This document shows positions 21,806 to 33,579 of a stretch of DNA of 64,000 bases, piece after piece. The first letter of the stretch is position 1, and every line of letters starts with the position of its first letter. The stretch is taken from the NCBI GenBank assembly GCA_009760855.2, contig WPIO01000003.1, positions 7,167,001 to 7,231,000 of the forward strand, written 5' to 3'. This DNA comes from Cristatella mucedo (taxonomy: Eukaryota > Bryozoa > Phylactolaemata > Cristatellidae). Under the pieces are notes generated by a model. It had not been told where the DNA came from. It saw only the letters and a program-made list of their open reading frames with translations, and searched no databases. The position numbers were made by a program, and so were the translations under genes.

Positions 21806-22355
21806 CATGTAATGTATTTCCGTTTTTAACTCCACAAAGCCATAAAGACTATGTCGGTGTTACGCAGGAGAGTTTTTTACAGATTACTCACAGCCTAAGC
21901 GGCTTTGGGTACGCATTCGGTAGCCAACAGACTTCGTCTCACGCAACAAAGAAAAAGTGGGAAGCGTAGCAGAGTCAGGAGAGCAGTTGAGGTAGTGAGT
22001 AGCATGAAAGTAGCAGCCCAGGACCGCTGAAAAGGATGTGCCATAGTCGGCAGCAGGAGAGTAGTTGCCGGAGCGTATGAATTCTGAAAGCGAGTTCCAG
22101 AGTCTCGGAGCTGCAGAGCTAAAGCTTCTGTCCCCAAAAATCTTTAAGCGGAGGAATGGAACAGCTAATTTATTGTCCACACAGGATGATGCATCAGCTA
22201 AGTCCGCATTGCCTGCAGGAAGCAGAGGGATTCGGCGACTAGACGGACGGAGTTGTAGATTGAGCTTTGAATAATATGCTTGTGGAGTTTTTACTTTGTA
22301 CCGGCCTGGCGTCGGGGAAAGGAAACAACTGGAGACAGTTGGTGCACACAACGCT
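21806..22355 (-). mobile_element. LINE-B 3' end
   Basis: Minus strand encodes DNKLAVPFLRLKIFGDRSFS, RLWNSLSEFIRSGNYSPAAD, SATLPTFSLLRETKSVGYRM followed by the 3' UTR. The coding part is nearly uninterrupted over 150 residues, so this is one of the youngest LINE-B tails here. Confidence 0.85.
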
Positions 22356-22477
22356 GTACCCTACACAACAGATTACAGGAACTACCAGATTGTCGAAATG
22401 GACGCAGACCGGGAAATCGTAACCTGAGTTCCGGTGAACTGTAATGTCAGGTGATTCGCTTCGGTCAGATCCCATCA

Positions 22478-22670
22478 CACATGGTGAGTCGTAATGGCTC
22501 ACTAGGTAAAGCGGTTGCTTTTCACGACCTCGGCCACGAAGTCGTGGGTTCGAATCCTGCGGTGGGCGATCCTTTATCGCCACTGCAAGCGGTGGTGATA
22601 GCCGTAAAGGCTCTTCTGTCTCTATACAAAGAGAGGCTGTTAAATCAGCCAGTATTTATTTTATTTATAG
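22478..22670 (+). mobile_element. SINE-2 (second tRNA-derived family), reference copy
   Basis: Head AATGGCTCACTAGGTAAAGC, B box GTCGTGGGTTCGAATCCTGC, body GGTGGGCGATCCTTTATCGC, AAGCGGTGGTGATAGCCGTA, and end AGAGGCTGTTAAATCAGCCA with ATTTATTT. The tail differs from LINE-A, so it probably uses another partner. Confidence 0.8.
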
Positions 22671-23556
22671 GACGTCAGTTGTGGATGCATGCACGTGGTA
22701 AGGCCTCTTCGAACGGGATTACCTCCCGCGAGTAATGCAAATCCATTATGGCTACAGTCGCCAATCTAGTGGCATGCCTGTCGGTCATAAGTGCTGTTTT
22801 TCAGCAGGCTCGTGGTCTGTCGGGCCTGAATGTAGGGGCGTCGCCGGTAGTGCCCAGCAAAGGGTATGTAGCCGATACAGAGCAACCCCCCCTCCAGTGG
22901 ATCTTGGATAGTCTGAAGAGCAAGTATAGTGCAACAGCCCGTCCGATATTTGACAGCAACTCGGCCAGTCGCCCCGACCTCGCAGTCGCTCACAGTCGCA
23001 GACGCTTACACAAAGTCACTGATAGCGATACCGAGGATGTTTTAGCATTTGCTTAAATTTAGGAATTTGCGAAGCAATGTCGAGCTCAAGAAATGGCAGC
23101 AGCAGAGAGGAGGGGCAAGCTAGCCTCTCGATGGACGTGTACGGCGCCTGCTCTGCGACCGAGGGAAAGGACGGAAGGAAACCAGATGCTCAAGAAAAAC
23201 TTGCTGTATTCAAATATGCTCAATGCTGTATTGGCCATGTAACTAAAGCACCGGGCTGGGAAGGCAAACGTTAATCTCGAATACAGCAGTTGGGTGTCAG
23301 TGGGGTGAACGAGGCGATAAGCGGGCAACATCTGCTGCGAACATCTGAAGCTTCGCTCTAGACTCGTCTTTGCCACCCTCGTCACTGAGCGTGGGATATA
23401 TGGTCCGCGTAGGCCAGACGTCACTCAAGGCCTTTTACAGAAGCGGAAAGAGACCCCTTTGTCAATCCAGGCATGACCGATTGGCTGTCCATTACGTTGT
23501 CTTAGTTTCTGGCCCGCGGACGTGATGGCAGAGGTCAAGAGCGCTTAGTGCAGGGC

Positions 23557-23595
<39 letters not shown>

Positions 23596-24090
23596 GGCTC
23601 TTACGTGGCAGAGGCACGACGCACGGAGGCATCCGGTTCGAAACAGCTGGTTACCACTACAGCTAACTAATCATGACTAGACACAGTGTGTGAGCCTAAT
23701 GAGTCATCTGTTTTGTTTCCAGTTAAGTTGCAGCAATCTCGCACTGCTTGCCGACGAGAGCTTCCGGCCAGCTAAATAGCACCGTTCAGCTAACAGCACG
23801 CTCGCCGAGCCTAGTTTCGGAAGCGTCGGTGCACCGACGATAATATATAATAATAATAATAATATAATAATAATGGGTAATGATAATGGGTAATGAGCCG
23901 GCGCCTTGCAAGCTCGCCATGTTTGCTCGTTGCGATTGATCCGCAGCATCGTGCAATAGACAAAGCAAAGTGTCGCAGCAAAGTGTCGCAGCAAAGTGTC
24001 AACAGTGTCTGCGACGAGCTGTCGCCAGAGTTTTCTCGATGACAATCCGTAGGAGCAAAAAAGTAGTTGCATCGGCGGCAGCAGCCGGAT
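22671..24090. other. Unassigned, with an open frame at 22748-23056
   Basis: The frame (102 codons, MATVANLVACLSVISAVF...) has a hydrophobic start and a DSDTEDVLAFA end and continues through stops as an Ala/Arg/Glu-rich stretch. It may be a fragment of an unknown element; no family recognised. Includes the (CAG)n array. Confidence 0.3.
23556..23595. repeat. (CAG)n trinucleotide array, about 13 units
   Basis: Uninterrupted GCAGCAGCAG run. Confidence 0.95.
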
Positions 24091-24138
24091 AAAGGCCAAT
24101 GCTGACTGCAGCGACAGCTGCAGTCAGCATTGGCCTTT
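24091..24138. other. Perfect 22-bp hairpin with 4-nt loop
   Basis: Arms 24091-24112 and 24117-24138 are perfect reverse complements (left arm begins AAAGGCCAATGC), loop GACA. Pairing continues imperfectly outward through GGCAGCAGCC against GGCTGCTGC. No coding frame or known repeat explains it. Confidence 0.9.
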
Positions 24139-24385
24139 CTCTGATATTCAACCGACGGCCAGTGGCTGCTGCTGCTGCTCTCTGAAGTCACCTACGACAT
24201 CCTCACGGCCAGGGGCTCCAAAAAGAGGGGCGGTACCCCTAGCGCCCTAGGTCCGAAAAGTCCAGAAGTAGAGCACTGGCCGCCGACGGTGGGCGACGGC
24301 AGTGCACTAGGTCGTCGTCATGTCCAGAGCATCCGCTCGTCCGACGCGGGAATTCCGGCGACATCGACGCAGCGGAAGGGAAAAG

Positions 24386-24417
24386 CGCCGACGCTCTGGG
24401 AGCCCAGAGCGTCGGCG
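24386..24417. other. Perfect 15-bp inverted repeat
   Basis: CGCCGACGCTCTGGG at 24386-24400 pairs with 24403-24417, with two bases between. Confidence 0.9.
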
Positions 24418-24869
24418 GGACGCACCGTGGGGTTTGGACTGAACCGAAGCAACCCGCCAAAAGTCCAGCCGTCCGACGAAGCCCTTCATGCGGCCCGCCT
24501 TTAGATTTTGCGTCGAGGTCGGGGAGCTGCATCGCTATGCGGGTCCTGCTGCAGCCTTCTGGTGCGGCCTTCATCAGCGCAGGACAGCGTTTCTCTTTTC
24601 TTGACTTCGAGACTATATCGAGCGCCTGTCACGCCGAGCAGGCTTCACGGCCGCCTGATGCACAAGCCGCCACAAGGCGACCGGTCCGACGGGTCCGGGC
24701 CGACGGCCTGGCGAGCAGCGGGCAGCGGGTGTCGTAAAACATGTCGTTAACTTTCTCGTGATAGCAACGGAGAACGCGAAGCGAGCATCCGGCTTCGACA
24801 CTTGTTGCCCAGGCTTGCATTGACCGTCCACCCACATGGATGGGGCTCTCCTCCTCGAGTTGCAAAGTT

Positions 24870-25075
24870 CAATTTTTTTATGTATCTCCGTCTGTAACTC
24901 CACCAAGTCACAAAGACTGTGTGGGTGTGGCGCAGGAGAGTTTTGCAAAGCGCACCCACAGCCTAAGCGGCTTTCGGTACTCATTCGGTAGCCAACAGAC
25001 TTCGTCTCACGCAACGAAGAGAAAGTGGGAAGCATAGCAGAGTCAGGAGAGCAGTTGAGGTAGTGAGCAGTTCCT
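24870..25075 (-). mobile_element. LINE-B 3' end
   Basis: Minus strand encodes MLPTFSSLRETKSVGYRM and GCGCALQNSPAPHPHSL, preceded by CTCACTACCTCAACTGCTCT and followed by the GTTACAGACGGAGATACAT terminus. Confidence 0.82.
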
Positions 25076-25239
25076 ATGGTTACGGAAAGTGGGCGATCGT
25101 GAAGCTACACGCCCGAAAATTGACGGGGATAGCCACGGCCATAACAGCGAACTTTGCTTAGGAAAATACCAGCTTCCTATTGCTTTATGTGACTTTTCTT
25201 AGATTCCGGGCTACGCTAGACTTGACAGGTTTGCTCCTA

Positions 25240-25400
25240 GGTCTTAGCCCAGTGGTATAGTGCTCGCTCTTAACGACCACGTTCGTGGGTTCGAGCCCTG
25301 AGTGGGCGATCCTTTAATGCCCACAGCAAGCGGCGGTGATAGCCATTAAGGCTCCTCTGCCGTTGTACAAAGGAGGCTGTCCAATCTGCTAACCTTTTTA
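25240..25400 (+). mobile_element. SINE-2 copy
   Basis: TAGCCCAGTGGTATAGTGCT, GTTCGTGGGTTCGAGCCCTG, GGCGGTGATAGCCATTAAGG and AAAGGAGGCTGTCCAATC. The head resembles the first family's A box, the rest is SINE-2. Confidence 0.72.
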
Positions 25401-25594
25401 CAGCGCGGAGCCAAGGCACGTGGCTTGGCGCAGGAATTTATGAAATAGCCCAGCGAGAAGCAGCCTCATTTGAAGCTATTGAAGGTATGTTTCACGATTA
25501 AAACTTGATCTACTGCGATTCACCACAAGTCTGCTGCATTAAGTTCAACTAATTATTGAATATCACAGAGCACAGAGTGTTTAAAATGCACATA

Positions 25595-25772
25595 AATAAG
25601 TACTGAGGCTGATTTAACAGCCTCAGAAGAGCCTTTACGGCAATAACCGCTGCTTGCAGTGGCAAATAAGGATCATCCACTGCAGGATTCAAAATCACAA
25701 CTACGGGACCAAGGTCGAGAAAAGTAACCACCTTCCCTAGTGTGCCATCTTCACGCCAGTTTGCTCGCGTGT
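25595..25772 (-). mobile_element. SINE-2 copy
   Basis: Plus reading GAGGCTGATTTAACAGCCTC at the end of the tail (a 9-bp inverted repeat), AAGAGCCTTTACGGCAATAA, GCAGGATTCAAAATCACAAC and CCTTCCCTAGTGTGCCAT. Confidence 0.75.
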
Positions 25773-26039
25773 TCTCCAGCAACTGAACAGCGAAGTTCCA
25801 CCAGACGTCAGGTCAGCTCAGCCCACTCGCTGCAAAGTCAGTCGCCGTTCATTTTTTCTGGCTAAATGTATGCGGCATGTCTTGCACGCCATGCTGTGAA
25901 ACCAAGATTTAGGTCTGCAATTGAATTACAATAGTAATAATAATAATATAATAGCCATAACATATCTTTAAAGCACTCTTGGAGAACGAGTTTCTTTCTT
26001 GGCACGTATACGTATACGTGGCGTATACGTATACATTAC

Positions 26040-27125
26040 GTATGCTGTGAAGGAAGCATATTGATTCCTCCCAGCCTTCGAGCACCTCGAATTCTCTCAA
26101 CTCACTTGCTGCATGTATTGATGATATCCGCACAATAATGACAGCAAATTTTCTAAAACTAAACGATGATAAAACTAACTTACAAGTCATGGGCAAACCC
26201 AGTGTGATTCAGTAATTGAAAAGGCCGACGCTCAAAATTGGTTCTGCAAGCATATTTCCTGTTGAATCAGCTCGAAATCTAGGTGTCATGTTCCAAAGTG
26301 ACCTCTCGTTAGACGGCAACATCAGCTCCACAATCAAATCTGCCTACTTTCAGCTACATAACATTGCTAAAATTTGGGCTTGTTAAGATAAGGATCCCAC
26401 GTCTAAGTTGGTCCATGCATTTGTGACATCCCATCTTGACTTCTGTAGCTTACTGCTTGCTGGCCTACCGGCATGTGCAATCAGGCGATTATAGCTGGTG
26501 CAAAACTCTGCAGCTAGGCTTGTCTGTCGTGAGCGTCGCAGTTGCCACCCACATCACACCGCTTCTTGCCAACCTGCACTGGCTACCAGTCAAGCAACGG
26601 ATCGACTTCAAGGTTTTGTCACTCACGTTTAGGTCCCTTCATTCTTTGGCTCCAGTCTACCTATCAGATGTACTCCCCCACCAGGCCAAGCATCGTACCA
26701 CCCGCTTTTCGGAATCCAGCAGTTTACCAATACCTCTTATAAACCACAAATCCTTTGGAGACCGTGCATTCAGTTCTTATGCTCCCAAAGCCTGGAACTC
26801 ACTCCCAATTTGAGTCAGAACGTCCCTTACTTGACCACATTTAAAAATAACTTATAAACACACCTATTTAGGACAGCATTTATTGGGTCCCTGTGATTCG
26901 CCCTTCACGTGCTTATGCATGCTGACACTGTGCATGCTGCCACTAACCACACTTGCATGCTGGCCCTGTGCATGTCACCCCTTACCCTGTTATTCATGTT
27001 GTTTATCAAGCATGATATTACTCACCATTCAATCGCGTTTCCCTTTGCAGCAAATGTAAAGCGCCTAGAAAGAGATTGAGTTATTTGGGGGGCTTTATCA
27101 AGTGCATTATCATTATTATTATGTT
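26040..27125 (+). mobile_element. LINE-A 3' half
   Basis: Starts in the RT thumb (LNSLAACIDDI, FLKLNDDKTNLQVMGKPS), then ESARNLGVMFQSDLSLDGNI, VTSHLDFCSLLLAGLPA, the C-terminal HITPLLANLHWLPVKQRIDF, VLSLTFRSLHSLAPVYLSDV, SFGDRAFSSYAPKAWNSLPI, then full 3' UTR and (ATT)n. This is the best copy for defining the LINE-A C-terminus. Frameshifts and stops are present. Confidence 0.85.
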
Positions 27126-27204
27126 AATTACTTAGAGATAATATGAACAAACTGCAACATGTATCAGCAGGCAACGAAAGATTCATACAGATGCAGCAAA
27201 TGCT

Positions 27205-27275
27205 GATTCATAATAAAAATAATAACAATGCACTTGATAAAGTGCCCTCAGAGAACTCAATCTCACTTGCTTGTC
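27205..27275 (-). mobile_element. LINE-A extreme 3' end
   Basis: Plus reading AATGCACTTGATAAAGTGCC, CTCAGAGAACTCAATCTCAC preceded by (AAT)n. Confidence 0.75.
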
Positions 27276-27689
27276 GTGCTTATAGTGCTTTCACAAAGAT
27301 GTTTTAATTTGAAAAAAAACATGCAGCTAGTTATAGCTGGCAGGTTAGTTGCAATGTGTTAATTAATAGCTGAGCACCCGAGCGAGCTGGCTCAGAATCA
27401 GCCTGTGCTTCCACCCTGTCGCACTGCATCACCCTGGTGATGTCATGAGCTGATGAATGACTGCCAATGCATCAGCTGCACTCCGTGCACTGTGCTCATA
27501 CTGCCGTCGGGGCACAGGAGCAGCAGCAGCAGCCGTGCACCGGACCATCCGCTGCTGCAGTATCGAGTGGCTGCAGCAGCGGCAGCAGTGGCAGCAGTGG
27601 CAGCAGTGGTCGATGCTTTGCATTGCTTAACTTGCATCTCATACTTCCGTCTGCGACTTCGCAAAGCTTCGCGAAGACTAAGCTGGAAG

Positions 27690-27930
27690 CAGCTACGCTG
27701 GAGAATAGCTGAATAGCTCACTCATAGCATGGAGATGGCGCTTTCGTTGCACGTACGATGGATGGATTTCACACGCCATCTCATGCAAGGAATAGAAAAG
27801 GAGAAGAGTGGCTGAATCAACAGGACAGTCGATGAAGTGAGGAGTGTGGAAGCAGCAGTGCCGGGCGGCTGGAAAGGATGCCCCACAGTCGGCAGCAGGA
27901 GAGTAGATCGTCATCGAATCCAGAGCCGAG
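27690..27930 (-). mobile_element. LINE-B-like 3' coding fragment
   Basis: Minus frame has YSPAADCGASFPAARHCCFH, SATLLLFYSLHEM and MSELFSYSPA, aligning with the LINE-B tail but more diverged. Confidence 0.6.
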
Positions 27931-28017
27931 GAAGCGAGGCAACTTCGAGGTCAAGGACGTGAAAGGACAAAGCCTTCTGTTGACGAGGAAGCTGAAAAGC
28001 GTGCTGCAGCCTAGCCA

Positions 28018-28105
28018 GATAGTAATAATGATAATAATAACAATAATAATAAACTTGATAATGCGCCCTCAGAGAACCCAATCTCTTTCTAGGCGCTTGG
28101 TATAA
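28018..28105 (-). mobile_element. LINE-A extreme 3' end
   Basis: Plus reading (AAT)n, AACTTGATAATGCGCCCTCA, GAACCCAATCTCTTTCTAGG. Confidence 0.78.
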
Positions 28106-28480
28106 AGGAGCATCTCTCTTGCCAGCATATGGAGAGAGCTGGCTTTGTGGCTGACCACTGTTTGCTATCCGGATACCCATCAGCAGGCATATGGGTGTGC
28201 CCGACATGCCCGGAATGCTTGGCATGTCTAGCAAGCTGGTGCCCCATCTTCACAGGCTGAGTCATAGCCAGCACTAGCACGATCCGATCTGCTCGCTAAG
28301 CGATTCCGATTAGAGAAGGGATGGGCTGCAGCCAGGCGGCCGAGAAAAGCGCTGTAGAGAGCCGTGGCATTTCGAGTAAAGCAATCTGTAGTGGTCACAA
28401 AGCAGCAGCGTTGACTGTAACCTTTTCAATGCCAAAGTTCATTGCTAGCCCTCCAATGCATTGTCCGGGTCCAAGTTCTG

Positions 28481-28627
<147 letters not shown>

Positions 28628-29084
28628 AAGCCAGTTCCCAACTCACAACTCTAGTCAGGCCATCGAATTACCTCGTTGGCAGTGGCTGCCGGATTCGAGC
28701 GAAAATGCTATGCAAATGTCGAGGGAAAGTCACCGTTGACAGGATCATCCGGCAAAAAACTATGCATCCCGTGAGGAGTGGTCGTGTGCCGTGCGTTCGT
28801 GCCGGCTACACACCTGTACGTGCATTGGCTTAAAGGCCAAGCGCCTGGAGTACAGCATTATATCTGCCGTGGTCTGCTTGCATGGCTGCTGAGACTACCA
28901 CCCATGCTGCTGCTGCCCTTTACACCCCGGGGGCCTGTTGGTGCCCTCACCATCACCTGGCGTTGCTGTAAAGCAGAGACCCCTATCCAGTTCTTTGACC
29001 CAACCATACTTTTCAGCAGAGGCAGTTACTCTGGAGTCTCCTAGGCAATCAGTACTGGTTGCGACACAGTAAAGTAAAGATTAG

Positions 29085-29255
29085 CTTGTTTTAAAAACGG
29101 CCTCATTCATGCTGCCACAGGAGAGCTTTAACGGCTAGCACTACCGCTTGCATCTGGCAATAAAGGATCGCCAGCTGAAGGACTCGAACCCACGACCTGG
29201 GTCGTGAAGTGCGAGAGCGCTTTACCCTTGGGCTAAGACCCAGAGAGCGTTATAG
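29085..29255 (-). mobile_element. SINE-2 copy
   Basis: Plus reading CAGGAGAGCTTTAACGGCTA, AATAAAGGATCGCCAGCTGA, GGACTCGAACCCACGACCTG, CCTTGGGCTAAGACC: tail, body, B box and head. Confidence 0.78.
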
Positions 29256-29689
29256 TATGCCGGCCAGCCTACGATCTGCCTGCACAGGCCGTACTTGCTG
29301 CGACCGGCAAGATCAAGAGGCATGACAATGCAGCAGGCATCAAAAGGCAATGACAATGGCAGCAGGCAACAGCTACGCCAAGTCTGCAGCGATTGTGCGT
29401 GACTCTGAACTGGGGGCCAGGCACGGATGTGAAATTCAGTACAGCGAGACTGATGGGCCGCTCCAACGCTGCGGCAGTGAACGTTGCAAGTTCCGGAGCG
29501 GCTTAGAGTAAACTAACTAAAACTACTAAACCAATTGCCTCGATCGCTCGAAGAGCTGAGGGAGGCAGCTTCCTCCGTGCATCTATGGCGAGCAGCAGCT
29601 TGCCATTTTGGAGGCTTTCCGGCGAGTGCTGCAATTTCGCCGCAGGACCAGATCTTTCCAACACAGCCATTAATTAACAGGGTAAATTC

Positions 29690-29767
29690 GACCATGCTTC
29701 CTTTGCAGCACGTGCTAAGTGCATAGAAAGAGAACAGGTTCTCTGAGGACACTATGCAAATTTATGA

Positions 29768-29806
<39 letters not shown>
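29690..29806 (+). mobile_element. LINE-A extreme 3' end with (ATT)n
   Basis: CTTCCTTTGCAGCACGTGCT, AAAGAGAACAGGTTCTCTGA, then a clean (ATT)n array (29769-29806). The terminal hairpin is kept with compensating sequence AGAAAGAGAACAGGTTCTCT. Confidence 0.75.
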
Positions 29807-29811
29807 GAGGC

Positions 29812-29905
29812 CGTTGCAATTGACATGGTTTTTTGCAAGAGCCTTGGATCTTTAGGGTTCGAATCCTTCTGATGGAGAGTGCTTTATTACAATGCTGTGG
29901 TCCGT
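29812..29905 (+). mobile_element. Possible SINE-2 fragment, degenerate
   Basis: GGGTTCGAATCCTTCTGATG is a B-box-like sequence followed by GAGAGTGCTTTATTACAATG, vaguely like the SINE-2 body. Weak. Confidence 0.35.
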
Positions 29906-29909
29906 TCCA

Positions 29910-31650
29910 CGCCTACTTGATCCAGCATAGATGCTCAAGTAGCAGAAACCAGACAGCGTGTCTTGAGTAGCACTCAGTAGCGCGTCGTTATCAGGCAGCA
30001 GCCAGAGGCAGCCGGTCTTCTCCACGAGCAGCCATGGCAGGATAAGAGTCCAGTCGAGTCTGTAAAAACCACACTGGTTATTTCAGCAAAAGCCTCTGTG
30101 CAAAGCAGTCTTCAAGTGAATGAAAGGGCGGCTAATCAGGAATTGTCCTGAGAGGATGTGGGGGCACGAGGAGATCAAAAAGGCTGCAGCAGTGCTTGTG
30201 GCCAGGTATACGTGGGCTCAAGTAGCGATACCCTGGGTACCTGGGGCTAGAGTGACAATTGTGCACCGTGTCTGCCGATCTACCGGAACCGCCGCAGCTC
30301 CCTTAGCAGCGGAGCAAAGTGACCGGAATGCAAGGATTAAAGCACCAACCTGGCTGCCGAGGCTCGACGGATTTTCTTGACAGCCGTGCCAACTACCGAG
30401 TTACAGCCGTCTAGGCCAGAGGACCAGCCTCAGGTAGAGGTCCTCGGCTCTTGAGTGGCTTCGACAGGGACACAACTCGATCCCTGAGTGCTCAAGTGTG
30501 CATCGATGAACCGGAAGTGTGCATCGATGAGCTCGGACGGAGCTCGTGCAGCAGCTTGCACCATGTGACAAAGATGAAACGTGACACGTGGTGCAAGCGG
30601 CCAGGGAGGCCACGCACGAGGAGCTAATGCCTGCCTGGAGCCCTGCGACAGCAGCCGTGACACACTTGGAAGAACGAAATCATTCCCACTGCGATTGCAC
30701 GGCACTGCTCGCTCCCAGAGCTGGAGTCTGGTCATTGGTGGCTGTGCAAGCGATGCATCGGACTGTCAGATGGGCTTGTATGCTTCTCATAGCCACTGTT
30801 GCCTGCTGATCTCCTCAGGCATCAGCTAGCTCAGCGACCTTGACATTGGAAGAGACACATTTTTTCTTAGTCTTAAATGAGCTTCTGCTCGTAGTAGTGG
30901 CTCACTAAAACACTGCTCCTAATGTGAGCATGCATCGTGCACGTTTGGGCTAGGGCTTCAGCTGATTGTAGCTCTCTATAGTGCTAATGATGACGAGACG
31001 TTGTTTTGCCTTCCACTAGAGCACGACCTCCACATGCAGGCACGCCCATGCATCTCCAAATTTAAGAAAAAACTCAAAAAACACCCTGTTGGGTCACTGC
31101 GACACACGGGCATGCATTTCGTTCAACAGCACTTGGCCAGGCAGGGTGAGGCCGTGTGGCCCGTCTACGACTGCTGCTGCTCGAATCTGTTTCCTCTGAG
31201 CCTTGATGACCGAGCAGCGCGAGCCAAGAATCAGTGCTCACAGTATTCGATCACTGTTGGCTCTGTCTGTCCACATTGGCTGACCGCAGCAGCAGCAGCA
31301 GCAGCAACAGTCCAGCAGCGGCAGTGCAATGTTGATGAAGACCCACAGCTGCCTATCGATCGCTTGGCGGCTACCGCTGAGACAACAGCAGGCCTGCCTC
31401 CGCAGGCGGCGGCCCGATTGTGAGGTGCAGCCGTCCGTCGTGTGCACTGACTTAAGACTTGTTTTGACGGTGCCCACGTTCGTTTTCCATGTTTGCCTGC
31501 AGCAATAGTGTTTGTACAGAGCAGATCGTGTGGAGCTTTTCTTTCGCCGATGCACCGGTCGTATCATCGGCGCCAGTGCAAGGCAAGAGCTGGGCTGCAG
31601 CTTGCAATCACCATCGGTGCTCGAAGAACCCGATCCGTCTGCGATCGCAA

Positions 31651-31694
<44 letters not shown>

Positions 31695-31960
31695 TGTGCC
31701 TCGACTGACGATAGCATGCCCTCAAATCAAGCAGTTTGTAGTGGCACACAGTGGCACACAGTGGCACACTTCGGTCTGGTGTTTAGGTCGATCTATACAG
31801 TGCACATCTATTGCCCAGCTGCCGAAGGCAAAGTCAGTCAGGCTAGTGGCTTCGCTGGTACACAACATTTGCTCAAAGCACAAGTGCGCACATCCTCAGG
31901 ATAGCTAGATCACAGTTGACTCACATAGTGGCTCGCTGGCTTGCACCTGTAAAAGTGAAG
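29910..31960. other. No gene recognised
   Basis: Mostly unique, with CAG-rich patches. At 31055-31090 SKFKKKLKKHPVGSL resembles the LINE-A C-terminal FKxxLKTHLF block, too short to call. A 10-bp AGTGGCACAC triplet is at 31740-31770. Confidence 0.4.
31652..31689. repeat. (TC)n microsatellite
   Basis: About 18 CT units in unique sequence. Confidence 0.95.
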
Positions 31961-31964
31961 GTGA

Positions 31965-32135
31965 ACTTATTTAAAAAGCCTCATTTACATAGCAGCAGAA
32001 GAGGAGTCATAACGGCTATTACCACCACCTATAAGGGGGCAATAAAGGATTGCCCTCTGCAAGGCTTAAACCCACGACCTAGGTCGTTAAGTGCGAGCGA
32101 CTTAACCCCCTCCTCCACCGCTTAGCTTCAGGAAC
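31965..32135 (-). mobile_element. SINE-2 copy
   Basis: Plus reading GCAGCAGAAGAGGAGTCATA, AATAAAGGATTGCCCTCTGC, AAACCCACGACCTAGGTCGT. Confidence 0.75.
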
Positions 32136-32654
32136 ACTACTGAAGAAGCTGTTTTCTTTTAGCAACCTTCTGTATGACATTCTGTAGGATTGTTTATGGC
32201 AATAACGTCAGTCAATTACATCAATTTCCAATATCCTCTAGTATCTCTGCAACCTGAAAAAACCAGCCTGCAGTATTATGGCAAACAGAGGGTGGCCACT
32301 ACAAAGGCTCAGCATAGGCAGTCATCGTGAGCTAATATCGGGGTGACACGATCAAGAGGGTTGGCCACTAGCAGGGTAGTTGAATAAATCATGTCGTTTA
32401 GACAGCATAAGAGGACATTAGTTCTGTGCATACTTGGCGGTTGTTTAGCTTAATATTGATTAGCCTTCAAATGTGTGCACATAATTTCGGGTGAACACAA
32501 GGTATCTTGTAAGTCGAGATTAATTATTTTAGCTGCACAAATCACGTGACACCCTGCATCATAGCCAGCCTAATATTCGCCATGTCTCTAATTTTTTATG
32601 AGACGCAAATGATATATTTATCAGCATAGAGACAAATGGACCTAATGCGATGTA

Positions 32655-33480
32655 ATGAACCTCCATACGAAACTCAGCTAAGCCACAAAGCCGCTAAGTG
32701 GGTGTTGCACTAGAGAGTTTTCTATAACGAACTCAAGCCTAAGTGGCTTTTGGTTTGCTTACAGTAGCCAACAGACTATATCTCACGAAAGATAAAGTGA
32801 GAAGCATATCTGAGTTATGGGCAGTCGAGGAGGTGTTTAGTATGGAAGTATCCTCTTGAAGGACGGCAGAAAAAGATGTGCCACAGTCGGCAGCAGGAGA
32901 GTAGATGTCTTTACATAAGAATTGTGGAAGTGAGCTGCACAGTCAAGGACGTGCAGAGCAAAAAATTCAGTCACAAACAGTCGTTAAGCATGCAAAGGAC
33001 CCGAGAGCACGAGCATGTGCATAATTTCAGCTAGGTATGAAGGAGCCAAGCCACGGCGGGCCTCGTAGGTCAGAGCAGAGCTGTGCTCTGTATCCGTTGA
33101 TCAACCGGGTGCCATCACAGCTCATTCAGCAAAGGAGACAGATGGCCGAACCTCTGGGATTTGTTGACTCTCCGCATAGCCATTTTCATTACCAGCTGCA
33201 GAGGTATTATGGATTTTCTGGTAGAACAGCCAAACCGATTTTTCAGTAAGCCAGCCTAGACAAAACCACTGTGCCAGTTGGATTTTTAGCAAGCCGCAGG
33301 AGTAGACAGTCCTAAATCTTTGGCAGGGATCGAGTGCGATGGCTAGCAGTGGAAGCAGTCTTCTTAATGACCCGAACGATGGTTCATCGGTGTTTGACAG
33401 GATGAGAATTTCACAACTAAAAGGGATCCACAGCCAACCACTATTAGAGACTGCAAAAAGCAGCTTAAGCAACAGAAATC
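32655..33480 (-). mobile_element. LINE-B 3' half, decayed
   Basis: Contains the LINE-B 3' UTR (CACAAAGCCGCTAAGTGGGT, plus reading), the coding tail (GCAGCAGGAGAGTAGATG), GAAGGAGCCAAGCCACGGCG and a block near 33340 (GCGATGGCTAGCAGTGGAAG) shared with the copy at 12.9 kb. No usable frame remains. Confidence 0.75.
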
Positions 33481-33496
33481 TAGATCCTAGCAGTCC

Positions 33497-33575
33497 CAGC
33501 GGTCAGAGCATCAGAGCATCAGAGCATCAGAGCGGTCAGAGCGGTCAGAGCATCAGAGCGGCCAGAGCGGCCAGA
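33497..33575. repeat. 9-bp minisatellite
   Basis: Units CAGAGCATC, CAGAGCGGT and CAGAGCGGC repeat in tandem about nine times with variant mixing. Confidence 0.85.
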
Positions 33576-33579
33576 GCAT

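Noticed and set aside
22478-22570. Possible true tRNA gene (B box GGTTCGAATCC)
   Set aside because: The same head with the same non-tRNA body recurs at many sites; these are SINEs, and acceptor stems do not close.
24070-24150. Bacterial-type terminator
   Set aside because: The hairpin lacks a T run, and the context is eukaryotic.
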